Shown piece after piece: positions 34,059 to 42,764 of a stretch of DNA of 64,000 nt (positions are counted from its first letter, which is position 1; every line of letters starts with the position of its first letter). The notes beneath the pieces were generated by a model, which was given only the letters and a program-made list of their open reading frames with translations, was not told the DNA's origin and did not search any database. The stretch is from Amycolatopsis roodepoortensis (GTDB lineage Bacteria > Actinomycetota > Actinomycetes > Mycobacteriales > Pseudonocardiaceae). A program made the position numbers and the translations under genes. The DNA is taken from NCBI RefSeq assembly GCF_014873915.1, contig NZ_JADBEJ010000005.1:1054001-1118000 (forward strand), in the 5' to 3' direction.

Positions 34059-36069
34059 GGGGAACCGTCCGATGCCAGTTGCGGGAGAACGTCCGTCGCT
34101 CGCCTTCGTAGGCGTCGAGCTGCGCGTCGATGACGAACTCGGTGGGGGTGCAGGAAACGCGGGTTCGGGTCTCGGACCTCGCTTCCCACTCCCCGCGGGC
34201 GAAAGTCATCGACCAGGACGTCTCCGCCACCGGGGAGCAGAAGTCGTCGGCCACCCACGAATAGCGCTCGAAGACGTTCCTGGTGACGTCCAGATCGATG
34301 TCTTCGAACCGGACCTTGCCCTCGTTCTTGACGATGTCGAGCGCGGACCGGTAGTCGATCAGGTCACGCGAGACGGTCCAGCGCTGCTCACCGGGCTCGA
34401 TCTGGGTCGCGGGCAGCGGTTCCGTCCCTTCGGGCTCGTCGAACGGCCGCGCCGGGACCTCGTCGGCCTCCGCCATCGGCCGCACCGGCAGCGTGACCGA
34501 ACTCCGTCCCGTGTGGACGGTCACCATCGCCGGTTCCGGCGGCGGCCACGCCAGCGGCCAGTACGACGACGAGAGCGACAGCCGGATGCGGTGCCCGGCG
34601 GGGAACGCCTGCGCGACGGCGTTGAGCTCGACGCGCACCCGGTACCGCTTGCCCGGTTCGAGCGGCTCCGGTTCGTCGTGCCCGTCGCGGTGGGTCAGGT
34701 TCAGCAGCCCGTAGGTCACCCGGGTCGCCCTGCCGTCCGGCGCGACGTCGGACAGCCGGACGGCGACCTGCGCCACCGGTTTGTCCGCGGAGACCTCCAG
34801 GTCCACCACCGGCGAACCGAGGATCTCACACGACTCGGTGAGTTCGTCGGTATCGAAGACGAGCGAGCCGCCGTCCTCTTCCCGCTGGTCGTAGGGCAGA
34901 TCCGGCGGAGCGCTGTAGGAAGCCCACTTCCCGGCGAACTGGCCGACCGAGAGCGGCGACTCCACCGACAGGTTCTCCTCCGGGACGTCCTCACCCGGCC
35001 GGGCGATCCGGTGCCGGGCGAGCCGGTGCTCGGACGGGCGTACATGTGGCGAAGGCCAGGACGGCTCGCCCACCCAGCGGCCGGGCCGGTCCTCGTACGA
35101 GGTCGACGGCGGCACGCTGTCCTGCATCCAGGTCTGGAGCATCGGCCCGTCCATGACGCCGTTCTCGACGTCCTTCAGCCAGTGGTCCCACCAGCGGACC
35201 AGCTCCTGCAGATAGCCGATCGCGGGGCCGGGCCGCCCGAGATGCGGGTACTTGTGGGACCACGGGCCGATCAGCCCGCGCCGCGGCACGTCGAGATTGG
35301 CCAGCAGCCGCGAGACCGCGTTCGAGTAGCCGTCCGCCCAGCCGCTGGAGGCGAGGACCGGTACCTGGATGTCGCTGTAGTTATCGCAGACCGACGCGTG
35401 CCGCCAGTAGTCGTCCCGGCGCTGGTGGCTCAGCCATTCGCCGGCCCAGAGACCGCAGTTCTCCAGCCGTTCGTTCCACAGCTCGCGCCACCGTTCACCC
35501 GCCAGCGCGGGGTCGGGCGGCAACGTGGCGTAGGCGAACATCGTGGAGGCTTCGGCGACGTTGTCCGAGAGCAGACAGCCACCCATGTAGTGCATGTCGT
35601 CGGCGTAGCGGTCGTCGGTGAACGACGAGATCGCGATCGCGTTCAGGCTCGGCGGTTTGCGCGCCGCCACCTGCAACGCAGCGAACCCGCCCCACGAGAT
35701 CCCCATCATGCCGGTCCGGCCGGAACACCACGGCTGCGCGGCGATCCACTCCAGGACGTCCTCGGCGTCGAGTTGCTCCCGTTCGAGGTACTCGTCGGCG
35801 AGAACACCCTCCGACTCCCCCGAACCCCGGATGTCGACGCGGACACAGGCGTAGCCGTGCCCGGCGAGGTACGGATGGTGCACGGAGTCCCGCACCGAGG
35901 TCAGGTCGCGGTGGCGGTACGGGATGTACTCCAGGATCGCGGGGACCGGCTCACCGTCCGAAGCGACCGGCCGCCAGATCCGGGCCGACAGCCGGACACC
36001 GTCGGACACCGGGATCCAGACATGGTCCTCCTCGGTGATCTCGTACGGCAGCGAGGCCACCGTCCGCAT
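34045..36069 (-). CDS. CocE/NonD family hydrolase (X-Pro dipeptidyl-peptidase-like)
   Basis: The 674-residue protein has the S15 peptidase/CocE layout: N-terminal hydrolase (PVSDGVRLSARIWRP, YACVRVDIRGSGESEG, nucleophile elbow MGISWGGFAAL) and a C-terminal jelly-roll PepX_C domain (GSPVVDLEVSADKPVAQVAVRLSDV). It hydrolyses esters or Pro-containing amides. There is no signal peptide, so it is cytosolic. It lies 3 bp behind the ATP-grasp gene and overlaps the next hydrolase, forming a three-gene amide/ester operon. Confidence 0.92.
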   Translation of the reverse strand: MRTVASLPYEITEEDHVWIPVSDGVRLSARIWRPVASDGEPVPAILEYIPYRHRDLTSVRDSVHHPYLAGHGYACVRVDIRGSGESEGVLADEYLEREQLDAEDVLEWIAAQPWCSGRTGMMGISWGGFAALQVAARKPPSLNAIAISSFTDDRYADDMHYMGGCLLSDNVAEASTMFAYATLPPDPALAGERWRELWNERLENCGLWAGEWLSHQRRDDYWRHASVCDNYSDIQVPVLASSGWADGYSNAVSRLLANLDVPRRGLIGPWSHKYPHLGRPGPAIGYLQELVRWWDHWLKDVENGVMDGPMLQTWMQDSVPPSTSYEDRPGRWVGEPSWPSPHVRPSEHRLARHRIARPGEDVPEENLSVESPLSVGQFAGKWASYSAPPDLPYDQREEDGGSLVFDTDELTESCEILGSPVVDLEVSADKPVAQVAVRLSDVAPDGRATRVTYGLLNLTHRDGHDEPEPLEPGKRYRVRVELNAVAQAFPAGHRIRLSLSSSYWPLAWPPPEPAMVTVHTGRSSVTLPVRPMAEADEVPARPFDEPEGTEPLPATQIEPGEQRWTVSRDLIDYRSALDIVKNEGKVRFEDIDLDVTRNVFERYSWVADDFCSPVAETSWSMTFARGEWEARSETRTRVSCTPTEFVIDAQLDAYEGERRTFSRNWHRTVPRDQV

Positions 36070-36072
36070 GGG

Positions 36073-37371
36073 CTATCCCTCCTCGAAGTCGAACCGCAGC
36101 GCCTCGACGCACCGGCGGTATTTGCTCTCCATCTCCCGTTCGGTCTGCGCCGCGACGAAGATGTGCGCGAGCTCGTAGCTGTAGCTGTCCTGTTCGGGCA
36201 GGTCGGAGAGCCGGATCCCCTTTTCGGCCACCGGCTCGATCTTCACCCCGGGGATCTCCGCCTCCAGGTCCGCGATCTCGCCGCGGGTGGGCACCCGGGT
36301 GACCAGCGCGTCGCGGAAGCGGCGGTAGTACCACTTGCCCGCGATCCGGTAGTCGCCGCGGTTCCGCCGCGTCCGGGGATCCTGGCCAAGGCCCAGCTGG
36401 ACCATGATCTGGTGGTTCGCCACCCCGTCGACGTATTCGAACAGCTCCGCGTGGGACTGCGAATGCCGCGGGTTGATCTCCAGCAGGCAGGCCTGCCCGG
36501 ATTCGGGGTGACAGAAGAACTCGATGCTGAACGTGGCGTTGTCGAAGCCGATCTGCTCCATGACGCGGACGGAGATCTCCTTCATCCGCTCGACGGCGTC
36601 TTCGGGCAGCTGCGACGGATATTGGTGTCGCTGGAACGACGTGGTATCGGGGTAGTTGATCGAATCGAGTACACCGTAGACGGTGACCTGTCCTTTGTAG
36701 ACGTAGCCTTCGGTCGCGGCCTGCACACCGTTGAGCTCGCCTTCCGCCAGGCAGGCCGCACCTCCGGCTTCGGCCACCTCGGCGGGAAGATCGACCGTGG
36801 CGAGGACGCGCTCGAAGGGCTTGCCGACCCTGTCCACGCCCGCCCGGATCTCCGCGACGGCCTTGTCGAACTCGTCCTCGTCACCGACGTGGAAGGCCAG
36901 CTCCGACGAGAACGACTTCACCGGCTTGAGCCACATGGGGTAGTCGACGCCTTCCGGCGGACGCGGGTCGTCCTCGTCCAGGTCGACGATGCCGAACGCC
37001 GGCACCTCGTCGATCACCTTCGACTGTTCGAGCCTGCTCCAGTACTTGTGCTCGCATTTCAGCACGGCTTCCAGCGAAACACCGGGAAGACCGTACTTCT
37101 CGCACAGCATGGCCACCATCGTCGAAGACGGGAAGTCCCAGTAGCTGACGATCGCGTCGATCGAGCCGTCGAAGGCGTCCAGCTGCGCCTCGGCCTTCTC
37201 CACGAGTTCCACGATCGGGATCTCGCCGTGCTGGAGTTCCTCGGGCTCCAGCAAGCCGTGGAAGCGATACCGGTCGGCGCCGGGAATTCGTCTCAGCACC
37301 TCGTCGTTGCTGTCGTCGAGGCCGATGACGAAGATGTTCTTTTCCTCTGGGGACGTGGAGGATGTGGTCAT
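36073..37371 (-). CDS. ATP-grasp domain protein (carboxylate-amine ligase-like)
   Basis: The 432-residue protein has an N-terminal Rossmann-like part (NIFVIGLDDSNDEVLRRIP), a central KYWSRLEQ ATP-grasp start, and the Mg-binding FSIEFFCHPESGQACLLEINPRHSQSH block with Glu and Asn of ATP-grasp enzymes. ATP-grasp ligases join a carboxylate to an amine through an acyl-phosphate. ATG 37371 is chosen over a TTG two codons earlier. It heads an operon with two hydrolases and is divergent from the FAD-Rieske gene. The substrate is unknown. Confidence 0.88.
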   Translation of the reverse strand: MTTSSTSPEEKNIFVIGLDDSNDEVLRRIPGADRYRFHGLLEPEELQHGEIPIVELVEKAEAQLDAFDGSIDAIVSYWDFPSSTMVAMLCEKYGLPGVSLEAVLKCEHKYWSRLEQSKVIDEVPAFGIVDLDEDDPRPPEGVDYPMWLKPVKSFSSELAFHVGDEDEFDKAVAEIRAGVDRVGKPFERVLATVDLPAEVAEAGGAACLAEGELNGVQAATEGYVYKGQVTVYGVLDSINYPDTTSFQRHQYPSQLPEDAVERMKEISVRVMEQIGFDNATFSIEFFCHPESGQACLLEINPRHSQSHAELFEYVDGVANHQIMVQLGLGQDPRTRRNRGDYRIAGKWYYRRFRDALVTRVPTRGEIADLEAEIPGVKIEPVAEKGIRLSDLPEQDSYSYELAHIFVAAQTEREMESKYRRCVEALRFDFEEG

Positions 37372-37445
37372 AGGCAAGTGCTACCCGCTCCGAAGTTCCG
37401 GAAAACCCTGGTTTGCCCCTGTCGCCGCCAGGGAATCCGGCCGTC

Positions 37446-38960
37446 ATGACGGAGTTGCCCGGAACGCGTTCACTGTGGCTCGACACCGCCCCCGCTCCCG
37501 ACCGCACCGGAACGCCGCTGCCGGCCGAGGTCGACGTCGCCGTGCTCGGCGGCGGTATCGCCGGGCTCACGACGGCGTACCGGCTGGCGAGGGCGGGCCG
37601 TTCGGTCCTGGTGCTGGAGTCGGGCCGCCTCGCGGCGGGGGTTTCCGGCCACACGACCGCGAAGATCAGCACCCAGCACGGGCTCAAGTACGCCACGCTG
37701 GCCAAGACCAAGGGTTCCGAAGCCGCCGCGACGTACGCGTACACGCAGGCGGCCGCGCTGGACTGGATCGCCGCGGCCACGGCCGAACTCGGCATCGACT
37801 GCGGCTTCACCCGCGCCGACAGTTTCGTCTACACCACCCACCCCGGGACGATCGAAAGCCTCGAACGCGAGGCGGAAGCGGCCGCCGAGGCCGGGCTCCC
37901 GGCCTCCTACGTCACCGAGGTCGACCTCGACGTGCCCGCCCTCGGCGCGGTGAAATTCGCCTCACAGGCGCACTTCCATCCGCGCCGCTGGCTGCTCGCG
38001 CTGGCCGACGAGATCGAGCGCGCGGGCGGGACGATCGTCGAGGGTGTGCGGGCGGAAGGCGTCGACGAACTCGGCGGCGTCAAGGTGCGCACCAGTTCCG
38101 GCGAAGTCCGGGCGGGCGAGGTCGTGGTGGCGACCCATTATCCAGTGTTCGACCGCGGCCTGTTCTTCGCCCGGCTCGACCCGGTGCGCGACCTGGTCGT
38201 CGCCGGCCCGGTCGAGGGCAACCGCCCACCGGAGGGGATGTACCTCGACGCCGACACCCATCACTCCGTGCGGAGCTACCTCAAGGACGGCGTCCCCTAC
38301 GCGGTCGTGGGCGGCGAGCACTACCGCGTCGGCGACTCCGTCGACGTCGAAAGCCGCTACGAACGGCTGGCGAGCTGGGCGGGCGAGCACGCGGGCGTGC
38401 ACCGGGTCACCCACCGGTGGTCCGCCCATGATCTGTCTACTTTGGACTCCGTACCGTATGTCGGGCGTTATCACCCGGCGAGCCGCCATCTCTGGGTCGC
38501 CACCGGCTTCGGCCAGTGGGGCATGACCGGCGGTACCGCGGCCGGGCTGCTCCTCGCGGATCTCCTGACCGGACGCGACAACCCGTCCGCGGGTCTGTAC
38601 GACCCGAACCGCTTCGACCTCCGGTCCGCGATCTCGACCGTCGAGAACAACGCCACGGTGGCGAAGTTCCTGGTCGGTGACCATCTCAGCGCGCTGCGCA
38701 AACCCGCCTCCTTGGACGAGATCCAGCCCGGTGAAGCGAAGGTGACCCGTGACGGTGGCGAACTCGTCGCCGCCTATCGCGATCCGGGCGGCGAACTGCA
38801 CGCCGTCGGTGCCCACTGCACCCATCTGGGCTGCCTTGTCGCGTTCAACAACGCGGAGAAGACCTGGGACTGCCCTTGCCACGGTTCGCGGTTCGACCTG
38901 GACGGGTCGGTGATCCAGGGGCCGGCCGTCCGCGCGCTGCCGAAGAAGCGGGAGCGGTGA
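37446..38960 (+). CDS. FAD-dependent oxidoreductase with C-terminal Rieske domain
   Basis: The 504-residue protein has a DAO-type FAD site (VDVAVLGGGIAGLTTAYRLARAG, then GRLAAGVSGHTTAKISTQHG) and a C-terminal Rieske [2Fe-2S] domain with CTHLGC (about residue 457) and CPCHGSRFD (about residue 475), supplying the Cys2His2 ligands. This fusion is a known bacterial family thought to pass electrons between the flavin and cluster. Its stop overlaps the start of the second GCS2 gene (TGATG). Confidence 0.93.
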   Translation: MTELPGTRSLWLDTAPAPDRTGTPLPAEVDVAVLGGGIAGLTTAYRLARAGRSVLVLESGRLAAGVSGHTTAKISTQHGLKYATLAKTKGSEAAATYAYTQAAALDWIAAATAELGIDCGFTRADSFVYTTHPGTIESLEREAEAAAEAGLPASYVTEVDLDVPALGAVKFASQAHFHPRRWLLALADEIERAGGTIVEGVRAEGVDELGGVKVRTSSGEVRAGEVVVATHYPVFDRGLFFARLDPVRDLVVAGPVEGNRPPEGMYLDADTHHSVRSYLKDGVPYAVVGGEHYRVGDSVDVESRYERLASWAGEHAGVHRVTHRWSAHDLSTLDSVPYVGRYHPASRHLWVATGFGQWGMTGGTAAGLLLADLLTGRDNPSAGLYDPNRFDLRSAISTVENNATVAKFLVGDHLSALRKPASLDEIQPGEAKVTRDGGELVAAYRDPGGELHAVGAHCTHLGCLVAFNNAEKTWDCPCHGSRFDLDGSVIQGPAVRALPKKRER

Positions 38961-40057
38961 TGACCGGTATCGGTATCGAAGAGGAGTTCCTGCTGGTCGA
39001 TCCCAGGACCGGGGTGAGCTGTCCCCGGGCCGAGGCGGTGCTCGAACGGCACCGGATCTGCTGTCCGCTGCCGGAGGGCGCCGCGGTCCACCGTGAACTG
39101 CGGCCGACCCAGATCGAGGCCGCCACCGGCGTCTGCGAAACCGCCGACGAGCTGTACGAACACCTCACCGCCGGGCGCCGCACGCTCGCCGAAGCGGCGG
39201 CGGGCGAGGACTGCGCCATTCTCGCCTCCGGCACTCCCCCGCGTCCCTCGCCCGAGCGCGACTACGGCGCCGACGACCGGTTCGGCAAGGTCGACGCGCT
39301 GTACGCGGGCGTGGTCAAGGCCTACGAAGCCTGCGGATGCCACGTGCACGTCGGCGTTCCCGACCGGGAGACCGCGGTCGCCGTCGTCAATCACCTGGGT
39401 GAATGGCTGCCCACGTTGCTGGCGCTGTCGGGCAACTCGCCCTTCGAGGGCGGCCGCGACACCGGTTACGAGAGCTGGCGGATGGTCGAGCAGAGCCGTT
39501 TCCCCGGCTCGGGCGTCGCACCGTACTTCACCGACGCCGCCGCCTACGAGGAGCAGGTCGGACGGCTGGTCGACTGCGGTGTCCTCGTGGACGAGCACCA
39601 GACCTTCTGGCTCGCGAGGCCGTCCGCGCGGTGGCCGACGGTCGAGGTCCGCGCCGCCGACACCGCGTCCACTGTCGACGAAGCCGTTCTTCAGGGCCTG
39701 CTGACCCGCGCGCTGGTGCGCACCGCACTCGCCGACTTGGACCGCGGGGTGGAGGCCACCCCGCTGGATCCGCAGATTACCGCCGCGGCGGTGTGGTCGG
39801 CCGCGCGTCACGGCCTTTCGGGGCCGGCCATCGACCCGGCGGCGGGAAAGCCGGTCCCCGTGGGAGACCGGGTCGCCACGCTGCTGGCGCACACCAAGGA
39901 GGCGCTGGAGGAAACCGGCGACGCGGAACTCGTCCGCACCCTTCTGGGGCAGCTGGAACGGGAGGGCACCGGCGCCGAACGGCAGCGCCGGGCCGCCGCC
40001 GACGGCGAGGTCGCCGTGTTGCGGATGCTGACCGAAGAGACGGTTCCGCACGCCTAG
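38960..40057 (+). CDS. Glutamate-cysteine ligase, GCS2/YbdK type (copy 2)
   Basis: The 365-residue ligase has TGIGIEEEFLLVDPRTG, QIEAATGVCETADELYEHL, CGCHVHVGVPDRETAVAVVNHLGEWLP and TVEVRAADTASTVDEA, the same motif order as the copy at 31334, but clearly diverged. It is coupled to the FAD-Rieske gene upstream and is 18 bp before the haem-oxygenase-like gene, so it belongs to a redox operon. Two copies suggest different amine substrates. Confidence 0.9.
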   Translation: MTGIGIEEEFLLVDPRTGVSCPRAEAVLERHRICCPLPEGAAVHRELRPTQIEAATGVCETADELYEHLTAGRRTLAEAAAGEDCAILASGTPPRPSPERDYGADDRFGKVDALYAGVVKAYEACGCHVHVGVPDRETAVAVVNHLGEWLPTLLALSGNSPFEGGRDTGYESWRMVEQSRFPGSGVAPYFTDAAAYEEQVGRLVDCGVLVDEHQTFWLARPSARWPTVEVRAADTASTVDEAVLQGLLTRALVRTALADLDRGVEATPLDPQITAAAVWSAARHGLSGPAIDPAAGKPVPVGDRVATLLAHTKEALEETGDAELVRTLLGQLEREGTGAERQRRAAADGEVAVLRMLTEETVPHA

Positions 40058-40075
40058 ATCGGGTACTCCCGGGGC

Positions 40076-41086
40076 ATGACGACGATCGACCGTGAGGTGG
40101 CCGCGAGGCTGCCCGAGATCCGCGGCCCGCTTTCGGCCGCCGTGGTGGACACTTTGGCGGGCGGCCGCCGCGACGACTTCGACCTCGAGGCGGCGACCGA
40201 CGCCGACCCGTTCGGGGAAGACCTGCAACTGGCGCTGCACGTCTGTTACGAGCTGCACTACCAGGGCTTCGACGGTGTCGACTCCGAATGGGAATGGGAC
40301 TCCCGCCTGCTCGGATTCCGGTCCGTTCTGGAGCACGCGTTCCTCGACGGGATCCGCGCCGCCGTACCCGGCGGCGACGACGTCGCCGGGCTGCTGGACG
40401 AGTTGCTCGTCGAACCGGTCGACGGGGGCGGCGTCTCCCACTTCCTGCGTGACGAGGGCGAATGGTGGCACGTCGAGGAGTACTTCGCGCACCGGTCGAT
40501 CTATCACCTCAAGGAGGCCGATCCCCACGCGTGGGTGATCCCGCGGCTGCGGGGCAGGGCCAAGGCGGCGCTGGTCGCGGTGGAGTTCGACGAGTTCGGC
40601 GGCGGGCGGGCCGACCAGGCGCATTCCCGTCTGTTCGCGGATCTGCTGACCGCGGCGGGCCTGTCGCCCGGCTACCTCGCCTACCTCGACCACGTCCCGG
40701 CCACCATGCTCGCGACGGTGAACATGATGTCGCTGTTCGGCCTGCACCGGAGCCTGCGCGGCGCGCTCGTCGGGCATTTCGCCGCCGCCGAGATCACCAC
40801 CGCGCCCGCCGCCAGGCGCATGGATCAGGCGCTGGAGCGCCTCGGCGGGCCCGCCGAATGCCGGTACTTCTACACCGAGCACATCGAGGCCGACGCGGTG
40901 CACGAACAGGTCCTGCGGCACGACGTCGTCGGTGACCTGCTGGAGCGGGAACCGGGCCTGGCGGCGGATATCGCGCTGGGCGTCCAGGCCACCGACCTGC
41001 TGGAGGGCCGGCTGACCGAGCACCTGATGGGTACCTGGTCAGCCGGCGAAAGCTCACTCCTGAGGCCGCTGCACCCCTTGGCGTGA
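40076..41086 (+). CDS. Iron-containing redox enzyme family protein (haem-oxygenase-like fold)
   Basis: The 336-residue helical protein has the haem-oxygenase-like di-iron pattern: Glu/His ligands in LHVCYELHYQGFD, the FLRDEGEWWHVEEYFAHRSIYHLKEADPHAW block, and YFYTEHIEADAVHEQVLRHDVV near the C-terminus. Members of this family are metal-dependent oxidases. It is downstream of GCS2 copy 2 and convergent with the CDGSH gene with a 33-bp overlap. The substrate is unknown. Confidence 0.9.
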   Translation: MTTIDREVAARLPEIRGPLSAAVVDTLAGGRRDDFDLEAATDADPFGEDLQLALHVCYELHYQGFDGVDSEWEWDSRLLGFRSVLEHAFLDGIRAAVPGGDDVAGLLDELLVEPVDGGGVSHFLRDEGEWWHVEEYFAHRSIYHLKEADPHAWVIPRLRGRAKAALVAVEFDEFGGGRADQAHSRLFADLLTAAGLSPGYLAYLDHVPATMLATVNMMSLFGLHRSLRGALVGHFAAAEITTAPAARRMDQALERLGGPAECRYFYTEHIEADAVHEQVLRHDVVGDLLEREPGLAADIALGVQATDLLEGRLTEHLMGTWSAGESSLLRPLHPLA

Positions 41087-41269
41087 ACGGCGGCGGTGAC
41101 TGGTATCGCAGAACGGGTAACGCTTGCTGCGGCGACAGGCGCAGAGGGCGACCACGAAGCGATCCGAGGTCACCGTCTCGCCGTCTTCGGTGACGATCTC
41201 GACCGGCCCCTCCACCAGGAGGGGCCCGCCGGGTTCGATCCGGACCCTGGTCTCACGGCCGGTCGGCAC
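41054..41269 (-). CDS. CDGSH iron-sulfur domain protein
   Basis: The 71-residue protein has the CDGSH cluster site CACRRSKRYPFCDTSH (three Cys, one His) that holds a [2Fe-2S] cluster, preceded by RIEPGGPLLVEGPVEIVTEDG. It acts in redox or iron-sulfur transfer. It overlaps the upstream methyltransferase gene by 17 bp and the convergent haem-oxygenase-like gene by 33 bp. Confidence 0.93.
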   Translation of the reverse strand: MPTGRETRVRIEPGGPLLVEGPVEIVTEDGETVTSDRFVVALCACRRSKRYPFCDTSHRRRSRQGVQRPQE

Positions 41270-41945
41270 GGATCACCACCAGTTCCTCGTGCCGCTGCCC
41301 GGCGCCGATCAGGCCCGCCGCCTCGAGGAAGGCCGCCCGCGCCCGCATGACGGGCCCGAACGGGATCGACCGGGTGGCGACCACCGAAGGCGTCAATCCC
41401 GCGGCTCGCAGCTGCTCCAGCGACTTGCCGGGGCCGGCGACCGCGGAGTGGACCATCAACAGGTAGCCGCCCGGCGCCACCAGGGTCGACGCCCCGGCGC
41501 ACACCTGGTCGAGCACGATCCGGCCGTCCGGCCCGGCGTCCCACGCCCGGGCGGCCCCGACCGCCGCCACCGGGGACGGAACATACGGCGGGTTCGCGAG
41601 GACGACGTCGAACGGTCCGCCGCGCGCCGCTTCCGGCAGGCCGCCACGTAGCGGCCGCACGGGGAGCCGGCGCACCCGCGAATTGACCCACACCGCGGCC
41701 AGCGCCCGCCGGGAGATGTCGGCCGCCGTGACCGATCCCGCGCCGTGCGCCGCGGCCGCCAGGGCGAGTGCGCCCGTCCCGGTGCAGAGGTCCAGGACTC
41801 TCGCCCCCGCGGGCATCCCTGACTTGCTCAACTCGCCCGCCAGCATCCAGGTGTCGTGTTGCGGGCGGTACACCCCCGGGGGTCGCAGCAGCCGTGGCCG
41901 CGCCGGGGCAAGTGGAATCGCTGCTGCGTTGGAGATCGCGGTCAT
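41253..41945 (-). CDS. HemK2/MTQ2-like class I SAM methyltransferase
   Basis: The 230-residue protein has the SAM site VLDLCTGTGALALAAAAHGAG and the NPPY catalytic motif (FDVVLANPPYVPSP) of glutamine/adenine N-methyltransferases. HemK2-like proteins methylate Gln or Lys in proteins; this one may also methylate a small molecule. It is the first gene of the minus-strand pair with CDGSH. Confidence 0.88.
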   Translation of the reverse strand: MTAISNAAAIPLAPARPRLLRPPGVYRPQHDTWMLAGELSKSGMPAGARVLDLCTGTGALALAAAAHGAGSVTAADISRRALAAVWVNSRVRRLPVRPLRGGLPEAARGGPFDVVLANPPYVPSPVAAVGAARAWDAGPDGRIVLDQVCAGASTLVAPGGYLLMVHSAVAGPGKSLEQLRAAGLTPSVVATRSIPFGPVMRARAAFLEAAGLIGAGQRHEELVVIRADRP

Positions 41946-42084
41946 GTCCCCTCCGGGTTTCGCCGATGTTGCTCCCGGCTACCCCGGTCGTGTGGTGCCA
42001 AACGTCCACAATGGCCGGCGATCCGAGGGTTGGACAGGCCCAGCAGGGGGTAGCCGCAGGGACAAGCGACCGAAGGAGGCCCAG

Positions 42085-42204
42085 GTGGAGAAGAAGGCCG
42101 ACCCCGGCGAGAAACGAGACGAGGAAGAACGCGAAGAGGTCCGCGGGGAGCAGGGCACCTCGTCCGGGGACCCCCACGACGACACCGACCCGCAATCCGG
42201 CTGA
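42085..42204 (+). CDS. Small charged protein (39 aa)
   Basis: A GTG at 42085 sits behind GAAGGAGGC and opens a 39-codon frame, starting VEKKADPGEKRDEEEREEV and ending in an acidic DPHDDTDPQSG tail. It is followed by a strong terminator hairpin, so it forms its own transcription unit. The composition suggests a disordered protein. It has no recognised family. Confidence 0.6.
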   Translation: MEKKADPGEKRDEEEREEVRGEQGTSSGDPHDDTDPQSG

Positions 42205-42211
42205 GCCGGTG

Positions 42212-42252
42212 CGCGAAACTCCCCCGGCTCGCCCGGCCGGGGGAGTTTCGCG
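42212..42252. terminator. Strong hairpin after the 39-aa ORF
   Basis: Perfect 17-bp arms CGCGAAACTCCCCCGGC / GCCGGGGGAGTTTCGCG with a 7-nt loop begin 8 bp after the stop. There is no clear T-run, but arm strength fits actinobacterial terminators. Confidence 0.7.
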
Positions 42253-42304
42253 GCGTCTCCACGGGGTATCCGACGGGCTTCTGGCGAAACAGGAGGCTTT
42301 TCCG

Positions 42305-42736
42305 ATGAATCTGCGTACGACAGGCTTCCTCCTGCGACCGGTGGTGCTGCTCATCGCACTGGTCCATCTCGTGCTGGGTGTACTCGGCTTCTTCTTCCTT
42401 CCCGAGGCGAACCAGGCGGGCGAGAACACGCTGTGGATCTTCAGCGCGACCGGGATGCTCGACGTCATCCGCACCGTGCTCGGGGCGCTCGGCGTGATCG
42501 CGTTCTTGAAACCGTCCGCGATCCCGGCCTACTGCTGGCTGGCTTTCGTGGCGTTCGCCGGGCTGACCGCGTTCGGTGTCCTTTCGGCGGGTACCGACAT
42601 GTCCGGGGACGCCGTCAACCTCAGCTGGGCTGACAACGTCCTCCACGCGCTGACCTCGCTGGCGGCCCTCGTGATCGGTATCGCGGCCACCCGTGTCTCC
42701 CGGCGGAAGCAAAGTAAGACAACGGAAAACGTTTAG
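42305..42736 (+). CDS. DUF4383 membrane protein
   Basis: The 143-residue protein has four transmembrane helices (LLRPVVLLIALVHLVLGVLG, LDVIRTVLGALGVIAF, YCWLAFVAFAGLTAF, LHALTSLAALVIGIAAT) with an acidic loop containing the MSGDAVNLSWADNVLH block typical of DUF4383. Function is unknown. It is an independent unit between the small ORF and the glycosyltransferase pair. Confidence 0.88.
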   Translation: MNLRTTGFLLRPVVLLIALVHLVLGVLGFFFLPEANQAGENTLWIFSATGMLDVIRTVLGALGVIAFLKPSAIPAYCWLAFVAFAGLTAFGVLSAGTDMSGDAVNLSWADNVLHALTSLAALVIGIAATRVSRRKQSKTTENV

Positions 42737-42764
42737 TCCGTCCACAACGGGCAACCTGGCGGGT

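Noticed and set aside
33985..37449. 1154-codon plus-strand open frame
   Set aside because: It is antisense to the CocE and ATP-grasp genes, has no recognisable domain and is a product of G+C-rich third positions.
38774..41023. 749-codon minus-strand open frame
   Set aside because: Shadow of the FAD-Rieske, GCS2 and haem-oxygenase-like genes with no motif of its own.
41225..41245. tRNA T-arm-like GGGTTCGATCC
   Set aside because: It lies within the CDGSH coding region and no cloverleaf can be formed around it.
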